Source: Rhodospirillales bacterium (GTDB lineage Bacteria > Pseudomonadota > Alphaproteobacteria > Micavibrionales > Micavibrionaceae). Taken from it: 64,000 nt of DNA. The stretch's first letter is position 1; each line of letters starts with the position of its first letter. The DNA lies in NCBI GenBank assembly GCA_020638175.1, contig JACKJA010000002.1:1612001-1676000 (forward strand), in the 5' to 3' direction. The translations under genes were made by a program, and so were the position numbers. This document shows positions 36,119-44,638 of this stretch, one piece after another. Below the pieces are notes generated by a model. That model was not told the origin of the DNA. It saw only the letters and a list, made by a program, of their open reading frames with translations, and did no database searches.

Positions 36119-37330
36119 TTAAGATACCTGCCGCAGGTTTGTCGCCGGATCGCGCTCCACACACATGGCAATGCCCATGCCGCCGCCGATACAAAGCGTT
36201 ACCAAACCTTTTTGCGCATTTCGCCGCGCCATTTCATGCAGCAACGTCACCGTCACCCGCGTACCCGATGCGCCGATCGGATGGCCCAGAGCAATCGCGC
36301 CGCCGTTGACATTGACGATCTCCGGATTGAATGACATCTCCTTCATGACGCATAGAGCCTGCGCAGCGAACGCCTCGTTGGATTCAACCAGATCCAGATC
36401 CGCAACACTCCATCCGGCTTTTTCCAGAGCCTTCTGGCTCGCGGGAATGGGACCGGTCCCCATCACGGACGGATCGACCCCGGCCGTCGCCCACGATTTG
36501 ATCGTAGCCAGAACCGGCAGGCCTCTTTTTTGCGCTTCACTGGCCCGCATCAAAACAACCGCCGCCGCGCCATCGTTAATCCCCGAAGCGTTACCCGCCG
36601 TCACCGTTCCATCCTTCGAGAAAGCCGGACGCAATTTACCCAGACTGTCGGCCGTCACCCCGGCTCGTGGAAATTCATCCCGGTCAACAACGATATCTTC
36701 CTTCCGGCCCTTGACCGTCACAGGCAAAATCTCCGCAGCAAATTTTCCGGCACTCATCGCCGCTTCTGTTTTTTGCTGCGATTGTGCAGCAAACTCATCT
36801 TGCTGCTCACGACTGATATCAAATTTTTGTGCAATATTTTCTGCCGTGATCCCCATATGATATTCATTAAAAATATCCCACAGCCCATCACGGATCATCG
36901 TATCGACCATTTCGCCGTTACCCATTTTGATTCCGGAACGCAAATGCATACAATGGGGTGCCAGACTCATATTCTCCTGCCCGCCGGCAACGACGATCGC
37001 CGCATCACCATTCATGATAGCTTGCATCCCCATTGCCAGAGTCCGAAGCCCGGACCCGCAGACCTGATTAATTGTTGCCGCCGTTTTATGTTGCGGAATG
37101 CCCGCCGCCATAGAAGCCTGCCGGGCAGGGTTTTGCCCGACCCCGGCTGTCAGAACCTGCCCCATCACGACATCATCAACATCGTCGAGGCTCAGCTGCG
37201 CTTCTTCGATAACATGCTTGATAACCAGTGCCCCCAAATGATGAGCCGGCAACGTTGACAGCCCTCCATTAAAAGCACCGATCGGCGTTCTTTTTGCACA
37301 AACAATAACGACAGGATCATTCTGGTTCAT
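36119..37330 (-). CDS. phaA: Acetyl-CoA acetyltransferase
   Basis: 403 aa from ATG 37,330 (GGAAGGGATTACA before it; the frame runs to 37,345). Thiolase with the nucleophilic Cys in INQVCGSGLRTLAMG, the His in IALGHPIGASGTRV and the second Cys in VTLCIGGGMGIAM. It condenses two acetyl-CoA as the first PHA step. Followed by phaB; phaC lies 94 bp upstream. Confidence 0.96.
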   Translation of the reverse strand: MNQNDPVVIVCAKRTPIGAFNGGLSTLPAHHLGALVIKHVIEEAQLSLDDVDDVVMGQVLTAGVGQNPARQASMAAGIPQHKTAATINQVCGSGLRTLAMGMQAIMNGDAAIVVAGGQENMSLAPHCMHLRSGIKMGNGEMVDTMIRDGLWDIFNEYHMGITAENIAQKFDISREQQDEFAAQSQQKTEAAMSAGKFAAEILPVTVKGRKEDIVVDRDEFPRAGVTADSLGKLRPAFSKDGTVTAGNASGINDGAAAVVLMRASEAQKRGLPVLATIKSWATAGVDPSVMGTGPIPASQKALEKAGWSVADLDLVESNEAFAAQALCVMKEMSFNPEIVNVNGGAIALGHPIGASGTRVTVTLLHEMARRNAQKGLVTLCIGGGMGIAMCVERDPATNLRQVS

Positions 37331-37424
37331 TGTAATCCCTTCCATGAACGAACAAATTTAGATGTCAAAAAATTACGCTTATTATTTGCATCTTTAAGAA
37401 ATAAGCAAGTGGATATTTATGCTG

Positions 37425-38528
37425 TCATGCACAATGAAAAAGCCATTCCAAAACAGGAAGCCATACCTCTTGTTCAGCGTTACGGCCCGTCATCATTCCC
37501 ACATGCCCGCACGACGGTGTGAGTGTTTCATATGATGATAAATGCGCACAAAGCGCCAGCGCCGACTCCACGGGAACCAGACGATCCCTCTGGGGAGAAA
37601 CAACCAGAGACGGCCTGCCAAGCGTTCGGGATTTATACTGTTCCTGCAAAGAGTTTTTTCCATACCAGTCGATGAGACATTCTCGCCCGACAGCCTCCGG
37701 CAAATCCAGCCCGCCATTCAACCAGTCCTCAACCGCAACAAACAAACGCGCTTCAAAACTTTCATCATCAAGCATAGCAAATTTTGAAAATTTTTGCGCC
37801 ACACGATCGCTGTTCACAACGGCAAAAACAGATTGGACCCAGCGCGCCGGAAGCTTGTTTTCCGTCGCCATCATTTGCATCGCCGCCGGCGTTCCCAAAG
37901 CCACCTGCCCGGCCAGCCGTTTATCCCCGGCATGGAAGTCCCACGGCACCGCCAGAAAACACAGCGCCGCCATATGACCGGCATCCCGCATCGCGGCTTG
38001 CGCCAGCAACGTCCCGCCCATGCAATACCCCACACAATGGACCGGTGCATTATTCTTATCCGCGACATAAGCAACGGCCAGCAACAAACGCTCTTCTATA
38101 ATAGACGCCATGGATTGCTGGCCAGGATCATTAACCGGCATCCCCCAATCGAGCAAAAAAACATCCGCGCCTTTTGACGCCAGCCATCGCACAAAGGATC
38201 GCTCCTCCAGAATATCCAAAACGGTCGACCGGTTAATCATCGAAGGCACAATCAGCACAGACGGTTTATCATCCCGGCGCGGCAAAGACGCCCCTGCACA
38301 AAAAGAAAGCGTAACCTCCCCCGCCTGCCAGACAACAGGCAATGGTGCAAGCTGACGAAAGAAAGGATGCGCACGATATTTTTTCACCCCTTCAATCATT
38401 GAAAGGCTCAGGCCATCATCACCCGCCACATTCATGCCGGCCATAAGATGCATCGGCAACGGCGTCGGCCCCGTTCTTTCAATCGGATTTTTTTGTGCAG
38501 CATTTTCATCGGAAAGATTTCGTTGCAT
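37425..38528 (-). CDS. phaC: Poly(3-hydroxyalkanoate) synthase, short (class III-like) PhaC
   Basis: 367 aa from ATG 38,528. Alpha/beta hydrolase with the synthase box GYCMGGTLL (catalytic Cys), VVSPQRDRLVP (Asp) and SCGHVGMMTG (His). VPSMINRSTVLDIL and FLLDWGMP are family blocks. The length is that of class III/IV PhaC, which need a PhaE or PhaR(subunit) partner; none is adjacent. A TATAAT box lies only 6 bp before the ATG, so the mRNA may be leaderless; no Shine-Dalgarno is present. The open frame runs to 38,642 but in unlikely sequence. It heads the phaC-phaA-phaB-cNMP block and is divergent from phaR. Confidence 0.85.
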   Translation of the reverse strand: MQRNLSDENAAQKNPIERTGPTPLPMHLMAGMNVAGDDGLSLSMIEGVKKYRAHPFFRQLAPLPVVWQAGEVTLSFCAGASLPRRDDKPSVLIVPSMINRSTVLDILEERSFVRWLASKGADVFLLDWGMPVNDPGQQSMASIIEERLLLAVAYVADKNNAPVHCVGYCMGGTLLAQAAMRDAGHMAALCFLAVPWDFHAGDKRLAGQVALGTPAAMQMMATENKLPARWVQSVFAVVNSDRVAQKFSKFAMLDDESFEARLFVAVEDWLNGGLDLPEAVGRECLIDWYGKNSLQEQYKSRTLGRPSLVVSPQRDRLVPVESALALCAHLSSYETLTPSCGHVGMMTGRNAEQEVWLPVLEWLFHCA

Positions 38529-38534
38529 ATGGAC

Positions 38535-38563
38535 ATTATAAAAAATTGCACAATTTTTTCCAC
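38535..38563 (-). promoter_or_regulatory. Probable phaC promoter
   Basis: On the minus strand a perfect -10 box TATAAT (38,540-38,535) is placed 17 bp after GTGGAA (38,563-38,558), a weak -35. The first transcribed base would be at about 38,528, the A of the phaC ATG. The spacer is filled by the palindrome listed next. Confidence 0.5.
38540..38559. promoter_or_regulatory. Palindrome in the phaC-phaR gap, candidate PhaR operator
   Basis: AAAAAATTG-CA-CAATTTTTT: nine-base arms that match perfectly around a 2-bp centre. It fills the spacer between the -35 and -10 of the phaC promoter, where a bound repressor would block RNA polymerase. PhaR repressors act on TTGC/GCAA-type sites in other alphaproteobacteria; the TTGCACAA core fits in a general way. 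The palindrome is seen; the binding is inferred. Confidence 0.5.
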
Positions 38564-38571
38564 ATAAACTC

Positions 38572-38599
38572 TTCCCGCACTGCAAAAAACATGTATAAT
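38572..38599 (+). promoter_or_regulatory. Possible phaR promoter
   Basis: TATAAT at 38,594-38,599 with a poor -35 match (TTCCCG at 38,572-38,577, 16-bp spacing), 58 bp before the phaR ATG. The -10 is perfect, the -35 is not. Confidence 0.35.
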
Positions 38600-38657
38600 A
38601 GTCACCGTATTCCCGAATTATAAAAACACATTGTAACCACATAAAGGCAGGTGCAAC

Positions 38658-39149
38658 ATGTCAACCGCAAAGAAAAAAAATGAAGGCCCCATCGTTATAA
38701 AAAAATACGCGAACCGCCGTTTGTATGACACGGGGCGCAGCAGCTACGTCACGCTCGACGATCTTTGCCAGATGGTCAAGGAAGGCCATGACTTTATCGT
38801 CTACGACGCAAAATCCGGCGATGACCTCACCCGTCAGGTTTTGACCCAGATCATTGTTGACCAGGAATCCAAAGGCGAAAACATGCTGCCGGAATCATTC
38901 CTACGCCAGCTCATCGGTTTTTACGGCGACAGCCTGCAATCACTGGTCCCCGGCTATCTGGAACAGGCTTTTTCGGCGTTCTCACAAAATCAGGAACAAT
39001 TCCGCGACCAAATGCAAAAATCCATGGGGGGCATGGGCATAATGAACCCGATGAGCGCCATGGAAGAAATCAATCGCCAGAACATGGCATTGTTTGAAAA
39101 TGCCATGCAGGCATGGTCGCCGTTCGGCGGCGAAGCCGACAAAAAATAA
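38658..39149 (+). CDS. phaR: PHA synthesis repressor PhaR
   Basis: 163 aa. The PHB/PHA accumulation regulator domain is at the N-terminus: VIKKYANRRLYDTGRSSYVTLDDL, followed by MVKEGHDFIVYDAKSGDDLTR and LTQIIVDQE. The Met/Gln-rich C-terminal half is typical. PhaR binds both PHA granules and DNA, and derepresses granule genes when polymer is present. It is divergent from phaC with 129 bp between. AAAGGCAGGTGCAAC precedes the ATG. A strong terminator follows. Confidence 0.95.
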   Translation: MSTAKKKNEGPIVIKKYANRRLYDTGRSSYVTLDDLCQMVKEGHDFIVYDAKSGDDLTRQVLTQIIVDQESKGENMLPESFLRQLIGFYGDSLQSLVPGYLEQAFSAFSQNQEQFRDQMQKSMGGMGIMNPMSAMEEINRQNMALFENAMQAWSPFGGEADKK

Positions 39150-39184
39150 CAATAGCGCCGTTCTTTCAGGTGTTCATAATGAGA

Positions 39185-39213
39185 AAAGGCGGATCATTTT
39201 GTATCCGCCTTTA
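39185..39213. terminator. Bidirectional terminator between phaR and the GGDEF-EAL gene
   Basis: A 10-bp perfect stem (39,185-39,194 with 39,203-39,212; AAAGGCGGAT/ATCCGCCTTT) with an 8-nt loop and T-rich flank on the plus side. The stop of the leftward GGDEF-EAL gene lies inside the right arm, so the hairpin overlaps its end and serves both converging genes. Confidence 0.8.
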
Positions 39214-40590
39214 TTCGTTCTTATCATTTTTTCGCAACAGATTTCTCTTCTCGTGCCCTTCCGGCAACCATATTCGCTCAACCAGCGGCAACCCAAATGC
39301 ATACCCCTGAATATTCGATATACCATCATCGGACAATATCTTGACGTCTCCGATCGTTTCAGCGCCCTCCCCGATCGTTTCAACGCCCAGCCCGTCAGCC
39401 AACGCCTGTAGCGTCCGGACAAACAGGCGGTTTTTATCATCCTGAATATTACGGATATATGATTTGTCGATTTTCAGAAAATCAACTGACAGATCCTTGA
39501 TCTGCGCAAAGGTCGTATACCCCGATCCAAAATCATCCAGCGCCACACGGCAGCCTATATTATGAAGCTTACGGACAATCTCTACCGTTTTCTCATGATC
39601 GCCCATCATCGCGCTTTCCGTCAACTCGACGACCAGACGCTCCGCCACGCCGGGACGGTTTTTCAAAACGCGCTCTAACGTGCTGAGCCATTCCGGGTTA
39701 TGAAGCGACATATGAGAGACATTGATCGACAGCCCCAGATCAGGATACTGAACCAGCTCCTGCAAAGCCGTCTGCAAAGCAAACTGGTCGGCCAGGTGAC
39801 TAAGCCCCAGCAATTCAATCGCCGGCAAAAATTCGGCGGCGGCCAAAACCTTGCCCCGTTCGTCCACCATGCGGATCAGGCATTCATTGAAAACCACGTT
39901 TTCCTTACCGGCCTTCACAATAGGCTGATACGCCAGACGCACCCTGTTTTCCTTCAAGGCCCGGACGAATTTTTCCCCCTGCGATAAAACATCGCGGTAA
40001 GCATCCGTACGGTTGGCCATATTTTCATACGAAACAAAGCAGCTGAAACGCTGCTCCTTGGCGGCGCGCATGGCCGATTCCGCTTTGGTTAAAACCGCCG
40101 CCGGGGACATCGACTGCTGACGGTCCAGAACAATACCGCCAATAGACAGGTTGACCGATATGTCGCCCCGTTTTGTTTTTACAGGCGCTTCATAGAAATA
40201 ATTCAAAATGTAGCGCGATACGGTTTCTATATCGTTTTGTGTATCATCGGAAAACAGCATGCAAAAAGTATTGCCGTCAATCCGCACAACGTCGCCCATA
40301 TGACCGACAACATCCTTCAACGCCACCCCTGTCTGAACGATCAGTTCATCCGCCACAGAAGCGCCAAGCGCTTCATTGAACATGTACATACGGTTAATAC
40401 CGGCCACCAGAACAAAGCCGGTATTCCCCTGGCTTTCATCATACCAGCGCTCAATCGTCCGTAACATGGATTGACGGTCAACATTATGCGCCCAGGCATG
40501 CGACAGTGATGACGATACATCCATACTGTTTCGCAGCTTTTCTTTGTCTTTAAATTTCAATGCTTCTGGATCATCTTCACGCGATGACAT
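39211..40590 (-). CDS. Degenerate GGDEF plus EAL domain protein
   Basis: 459 aa from the ATG at 40,590 (GGGGGA nine bases upstream; the frame opens at 40,662). A GGDEF-fold domain (about 55-200) has VRIDGNTFCML where VRxGGDEF would be, so it cannot make cyclic-di-GMP. The EAL domain (about 210-445) has NECLIRM for EALLR, SINVSHMSL, VVELTES, ALDDFGSGYTTF, FLKIDKSYI and GEGAET, with the metal-binding acids kept, so hydrolysis is plausible. No membrane segment. It converges on phaR. A role in the switch between motility and surface life is inference. Confidence 0.87.
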   Translation of the reverse strand: MSSREDDPEALKFKDKEKLRNSMDVSSSLSHAWAHNVDRQSMLRTIERWYDESQGNTGFVLVAGINRMYMFNEALGASVADELIVQTGVALKDVVGHMGDVVRIDGNTFCMLFSDDTQNDIETVSRYILNYFYEAPVKTKRGDISVNLSIGGIVLDRQQSMSPAAVLTKAESAMRAAKEQRFSCFVSYENMANRTDAYRDVLSQGEKFVRALKENRVRLAYQPIVKAGKENVVFNECLIRMVDERGKVLAAAEFLPAIELLGLSHLADQFALQTALQELVQYPDLGLSINVSHMSLHNPEWLSTLERVLKNRPGVAERLVVELTESAMMGDHEKTVEIVRKLHNIGCRVALDDFGSGYTTFAQIKDLSVDFLKIDKSYIRNIQDDKNRLFVRTLQALADGLGVETIGEGAETIGDVKILSDDGISNIQGYAFGLPLVERIWLPEGHEKRNLLRKNDKNE

Positions 40591-40745
40591 TAAAAAAGTC
40601 CCCCATACACAATAGGCGCCTGAAATGCGGAAACATTTCATGAATATAAGAAATACCGCCACTTACCTGTAATATTACAGACATGTTGGTAAAATTAATC
40701 TTAACGTCGGTGCTGCAAATACAGCTTTCTCCCCACAAGAAAAGT

Positions 40746-43700
40746 CTACCGCAACGTCGTCAACGCATCGACCAGACGGTCCCGTACATCCATGGCACTG
40801 TCAATGCCCGATATACCGGCCTCATGGGCAATAGTTGTAAAGACATCATCCTGATTATAGAAAACCAGAGAAGCAACCGCTTCGCCCTGATTCCCAATGC
40901 AGGCAATCTCATAAGCCGAAACCCGGATATTCCCCTGATTTTTGGTCACCGCCGGCACAGCGGCAAACTCACCGGCGCAACGGCTGGCGGTTTTGTCGAG
41001 ATAAGATTTCACATAGCTGTCAAACTGCCCGGCATCTGCCAGAAGTTTTTGCTCAGCGCTGCCAAACAAATCCGGCGTATCCCAGCTATAAACAACGACA
41101 GAAGGGTCGTCCTTTGCCACCAGTTCCTGCATCGGCCCGGACAGGGCAATCTGGGCGCTGTTCAAAAGAGCCTTTATATCGTCACCCGCAGCCTTGATGG
41201 CCTGCGCCCCCGCTTGCGGCATTTTTTCCGGTGCGGGCGCTGGCGCGGAAACAGTCGTCGCAGCGTAAATCGCGGAAGAAGAATTATCATCAATACGCGG
41301 TGACACCGTCCCGGCGCTTGACTCAATAGCGGACAACGCCATAGCTTCGGATTCTTCCATCTCACGAGCTGTATCGTAGACATAATCGCCAACGGCATCT
41401 TTCACAGCGACCGTTTCGGACCGGGTAGGAGCAGGAAGAGGCTCACGGGAAACGGCCACTTGCGTTTCCACCTGACGGCCCTCACGTTGCAAACGCGCAT
41501 TTTCCGCTTCCAGAGACTCTATTTTGTCCTGCAGGGCTGCCAGCTCAAAGCTGTTATCCGGCGCACCGGCTTTTTGACTTTCCGCCAGCTGCATTTTGGT
41601 CTGCGCCAGCTCTCCTTCCAGCGTTTTCAACTTGGAAATCTGGGCTTCCGAAGCAATTTCGGGATCAAACAGCAACAGTTCGATATCGCGCTTTTCATTC
41701 TCACAGCGCAGACGCTCTTCTTCCATCTGCCCCCCCATACGGCGGATCTCGCGCTCTGCCTCATTAAAGCGGCGGGTCGCCTCTTCCAGATTCCAGTTCG
41801 ACGATGATACTTCGAACAATTCACCGGCCTTGCCGTCATATACGCTATCAAGCTCGGCGGCCAAACGGTCGCGCTCGACCGTAACTATATGCAGCTCTTC
41901 TTCCAGCGTTTTGAGTTGTGCCAGAGAATCATAGGGGGCTTGCTTGTCAATCACAGCCGCCTTATCAGCAGATACCGCCGCCAGCCGTTCCGACAGATCG
42001 GCATTTTTCGCCGTCAGGGCATCAATCTGCTCAACCAGCGCCGCAACTCTTTCATTGGCCGCCGCATTACCGTCCCCAGCCACAACCTGCGCAGGAGCCG
42101 CCTTCAACGCAGCAATTTCCTGTTTCTGGTCTTCCAGATGATTGTTCAGCGCCGTATTGGCTGATTTCAAAGCCTGAATCTGCCCTTCCAACTCCGCCAC
42201 GCGGCCATCATCGACGACATCATCTCCGCCCGCAGATGGCGCTTGCTGGGCAACCAGACGGGAAATAACAGTGCGCTGATCTTCAATATCGGCCAGAAGG
42301 CGTGCGTTTTCACGCTCCAGCACCGCCACGCGGTCCATATCCTCGGCCCGCGGCGCCGCCGCGCTATCAGACATATTTGTTTTCAACGCTGCCAGCTCTT
42401 GCAACTGCCTGTTGTAATCTTCATGGAGCTTGGCGTTTTCCGTTTTCAACGCCGCCACCGTTTCCTGCATCGCATTAAACGCTTCGTCATCGGTCGTCGC
42501 CACAGCCACTTGCTGCGAAGCCTGCGCCAGCTTTTCTTTCAGGCTGGCCATCGCCATATTCTGGGAATCCAGAGATTTCATCAAACGGCTGTTTTCCGTT
42601 TCCAGAACCGCAATCCGCTCTTCCACAGCCCCGGCATCGGCACTTTCCGCTGCTTTTTCGCTCGCCACACGGGCCAGTTGCGTTTTGATCTGATCGGTGG
42701 CCTGACGCTGTTGTTCTACCTCTTCCAACAATTTCTGATTTTCTTCTGTCAGCGAAGCAATCTGGGTCTGCTCAGCCGAGCGATCACCGGCCTGCGCCAG
42801 TTGTGCCTGCAATTGCGACAACGCGGCTTGTTTTTTGGCCATTTCGTCAACGAAGACTTTATTCTTTTCTTCCAGCTCGGCAATACGGGCCAACTCGGCG
42901 CTCTTGTCTGCACCTTGGGCCAACTGGGTTTCCAGTTGGGAAATACGCTGCGTTTGCGCCTCATAATCGTGCTTCAAACGGCCATTCTCTGTCTCCAGAA
43001 CCGCAATCTGGTCGTTCAGTGTATTCACCGCCGCCGTTTCCTGAGAACGTTCACCGGCTTCCTGCGCCAACTGCGTTTTCATCTGATCCATAGACTGGCG
43101 CTGATGGGCCAGTTCACCCAAAAGCCGCTCGTTTTCCTTGGCCAAAGACGCAATCTGGCTTTGTTCGGCACTTTTATCGCCCGCTTGTGCCAACTGCTCT
43201 TTCATCTGCGACAGCGCCTGTTGTTTCTGGGCGATATCGGCTGTGAAAGCTTTGTTCTTTTCTTCCAGTTCCGCGATCCGGGCCAACTCGGCGCTCTTGT
43301 CACCAGCCTGCGCCAACTGTGTTTCCAGTTGCGCCATACGCTGGGCCTGCGCCTGATAATCCTGCTTCAAACGGCCATTCTCTGTCTCCAGAACCGCGAT
43401 CCGGTCATTCAGTGTATTCACCGCCGCAGCTTCCTGTGCCGCAGACTGCCCCGCCGCCTGCGCCACTTTGCTCTCCAGCTGGGCTGTCACCTGCCGCTGC
43501 GCTTGCAAATCCGCCAGCAAACGGTCATTGGCGCTGCGCAAACTGTTGATCTCCAGCGCCAGTTTTTCCTGCGCTTCATTTGCCGCCGCGCTAACTGCCT
43601 GCTTCTGGGACACAACGCGCATATCGGCCAGTTTCATTTGCAGGGAATTATTTTCCGTCTCAAGGACAGAAACTTTTTCCTGCAATTCGGCAACAGCGCT

Positions 43701-44471
43701 GCTTTCAGCCCCCCGCTTCGCAAATGTGTTTTCGTAGTTTTGACGTTCCTTGGCCAGCGCCGCCTTCAAGCTTTCGTTCTCAGCCATCAGTTCGGACAAA
43801 CGGGCTGTGTCATAAGCATTCACCGCCGGCACAGGCATCGCCCGCGTTTCGATGCGCTCGCCCGGCATCGGGGTCGGGGCCGAAGAAACCGAAACAGGAG
43901 CAGACCGGGCCTGAGGCTGCGCCTTGACCACCTGCGGCGTTCCCTCCCCGGCGGCAGGAGCAATCAGAGTCGCCAGACAGCCATTGAGCTGTTTCTGCCC
44001 GGCGGCGATATCGTCCATAAAGAATTCATAAACATCGCCGTTCATATTAACTTTCAGGCGATCCGAGCGATTCAGGGCATCATAAAAAGCATAATCCTTG
44101 CCCAGATGAATAACGACGGCTTTACCCGAAACCGGGCGCACATCGAAATTCCGCACCTGATTAAATCCGGCATCGGCAGAAACTTTGTATGTCTGGGTTG
44201 TGTTCAGCTTCATTTGCTGGAAATCCAGGGCCAGAGAGCTTTCATCCTCGCTGTTCCGGGCCAGCGTCAGAACCAGCCCGTCGTTAAAGCGCCGCGCCAT
44301 CGCACAATAGGCATCGCCGCCGGCCTGCTGAGCCGAAATTTTGGACACCGCCCAATTGCTGTTCGGTTTGTAGGTCGTCGATGCCTGCGCCGCCTGCAGG
44401 GAAACAGCCCCGGCGCCCCATAAAACACTGCCACAAACAACAGATGACAACAGCAACTTCCGCACGTGCAT
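40746..44471 (-). CDS. Very long secreted coiled-coil protein
   Basis: 1241 aa from the ATG at 44,471 (AGGAG nine bases upstream; the frame opens at 44,678). Signal peptide (about 1-30). Residues about 30-160 form a domain shared with the next upstream gene product, starting YKPNSNWAV. Then comes a coiled coil of about 850 residues, with heptads rich in Leu/Gln/Glu and phrases such as IAVLETENGRL and LARIAELEEKN that recur, including a near-exact tandem copy. The C-terminal domain of about 130 residues (SWDTPDLFGSAEQ..., with two cysteines) is of unknown family. It is probably periplasmic, with a rod of more than 100 nm. Downstream in one operon with the TcpQ-like gene and prfB. Confidence 0.75.
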   Translation of the reverse strand: MHVRKLLLSSVVCGSVLWGAGAVSLQAAQASTTYKPNSNWAVSKISAQQAGGDAYCAMARRFNDGLVLTLARNSEDESSLALDFQQMKLNTTQTYKVSADAGFNQVRNFDVRPVSGKAVVIHLGKDYAFYDALNRSDRLKVNMNGDVYEFFMDDIAAGQKQLNGCLATLIAPAAGEGTPQVVKAQPQARSAPVSVSSAPTPMPGERIETRAMPVPAVNAYDTARLSELMAENESLKAALAKERQNYENTFAKRGAESSAVAELQEKVSVLETENNSLQMKLADMRVVSQKQAVSAAANEAQEKLALEINSLRSANDRLLADLQAQRQVTAQLESKVAQAAGQSAAQEAAAVNTLNDRIAVLETENGRLKQDYQAQAQRMAQLETQLAQAGDKSAELARIAELEEKNKAFTADIAQKQQALSQMKEQLAQAGDKSAEQSQIASLAKENERLLGELAHQRQSMDQMKTQLAQEAGERSQETAAVNTLNDQIAVLETENGRLKHDYEAQTQRISQLETQLAQGADKSAELARIAELEEKNKVFVDEMAKKQAALSQLQAQLAQAGDRSAEQTQIASLTEENQKLLEEVEQQRQATDQIKTQLARVASEKAAESADAGAVEERIAVLETENSRLMKSLDSQNMAMASLKEKLAQASQQVAVATTDDEAFNAMQETVAALKTENAKLHEDYNRQLQELAALKTNMSDSAAAPRAEDMDRVAVLERENARLLADIEDQRTVISRLVAQQAPSAGGDDVVDDGRVAELEGQIQALKSANTALNNHLEDQKQEIAALKAAPAQVVAGDGNAAANERVAALVEQIDALTAKNADLSERLAAVSADKAAVIDKQAPYDSLAQLKTLEEELHIVTVERDRLAAELDSVYDGKAGELFEVSSSNWNLEEATRRFNEAEREIRRMGGQMEEERLRCENEKRDIELLLFDPEIASEAQISKLKTLEGELAQTKMQLAESQKAGAPDNSFELAALQDKIESLEAENARLQREGRQVETQVAVSREPLPAPTRSETVAVKDAVGDYVYDTAREMEESEAMALSAIESSAGTVSPRIDDNSSSAIYAATTVSAPAPAPEKMPQAGAQAIKAAGDDIKALLNSAQIALSGPMQELVAKDDPSVVVYSWDTPDLFGSAEQKLLADAGQFDSYVKSYLDKTASRCAGEFAAVPAVTKNQGNIRVSAYEIACIGNQGEAVASLVFYNQDDVFTTIAHEAGISGIDSAMDVRDRLVDALTTLR
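42645..43430 (-). repeat. 393-bp tandem repeat inside the coiled-coil gene
   Basis: The coding strand repeats with a period of 393 bp (131 codons): the unit beginning AAVNTLND occurs at 43,430 and again at 43,037, and most residues match through two coiled-coil cassettes. Smaller 60-70-residue similarity within each unit shows older duplication. Confidence 0.8.
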
Positions 44472-44638
44472 AATCATGCTCTCCTGAAAATATATTTTAA
44501 TCTGCTTCCGGCGTTTGTAAAAAACGCCTGTCGAAACCGTAACCGACAGCAAAAAACTGTCTCCCACGCAAGGATACAGCGATAGCCAGAGGATGCAAAG
44601 ACTTTTTAGGGAAAACGAACAATTCTCCCCTTGATAAA

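Noticed and set aside
42243..44423. 726-codon plus-strand frame opposite the coiled-coil gene
   Set aside because: It mirrors the repeated heptads on the other strand, giving a Leu/Arg/Phe-rich repetitive product; no start signals.
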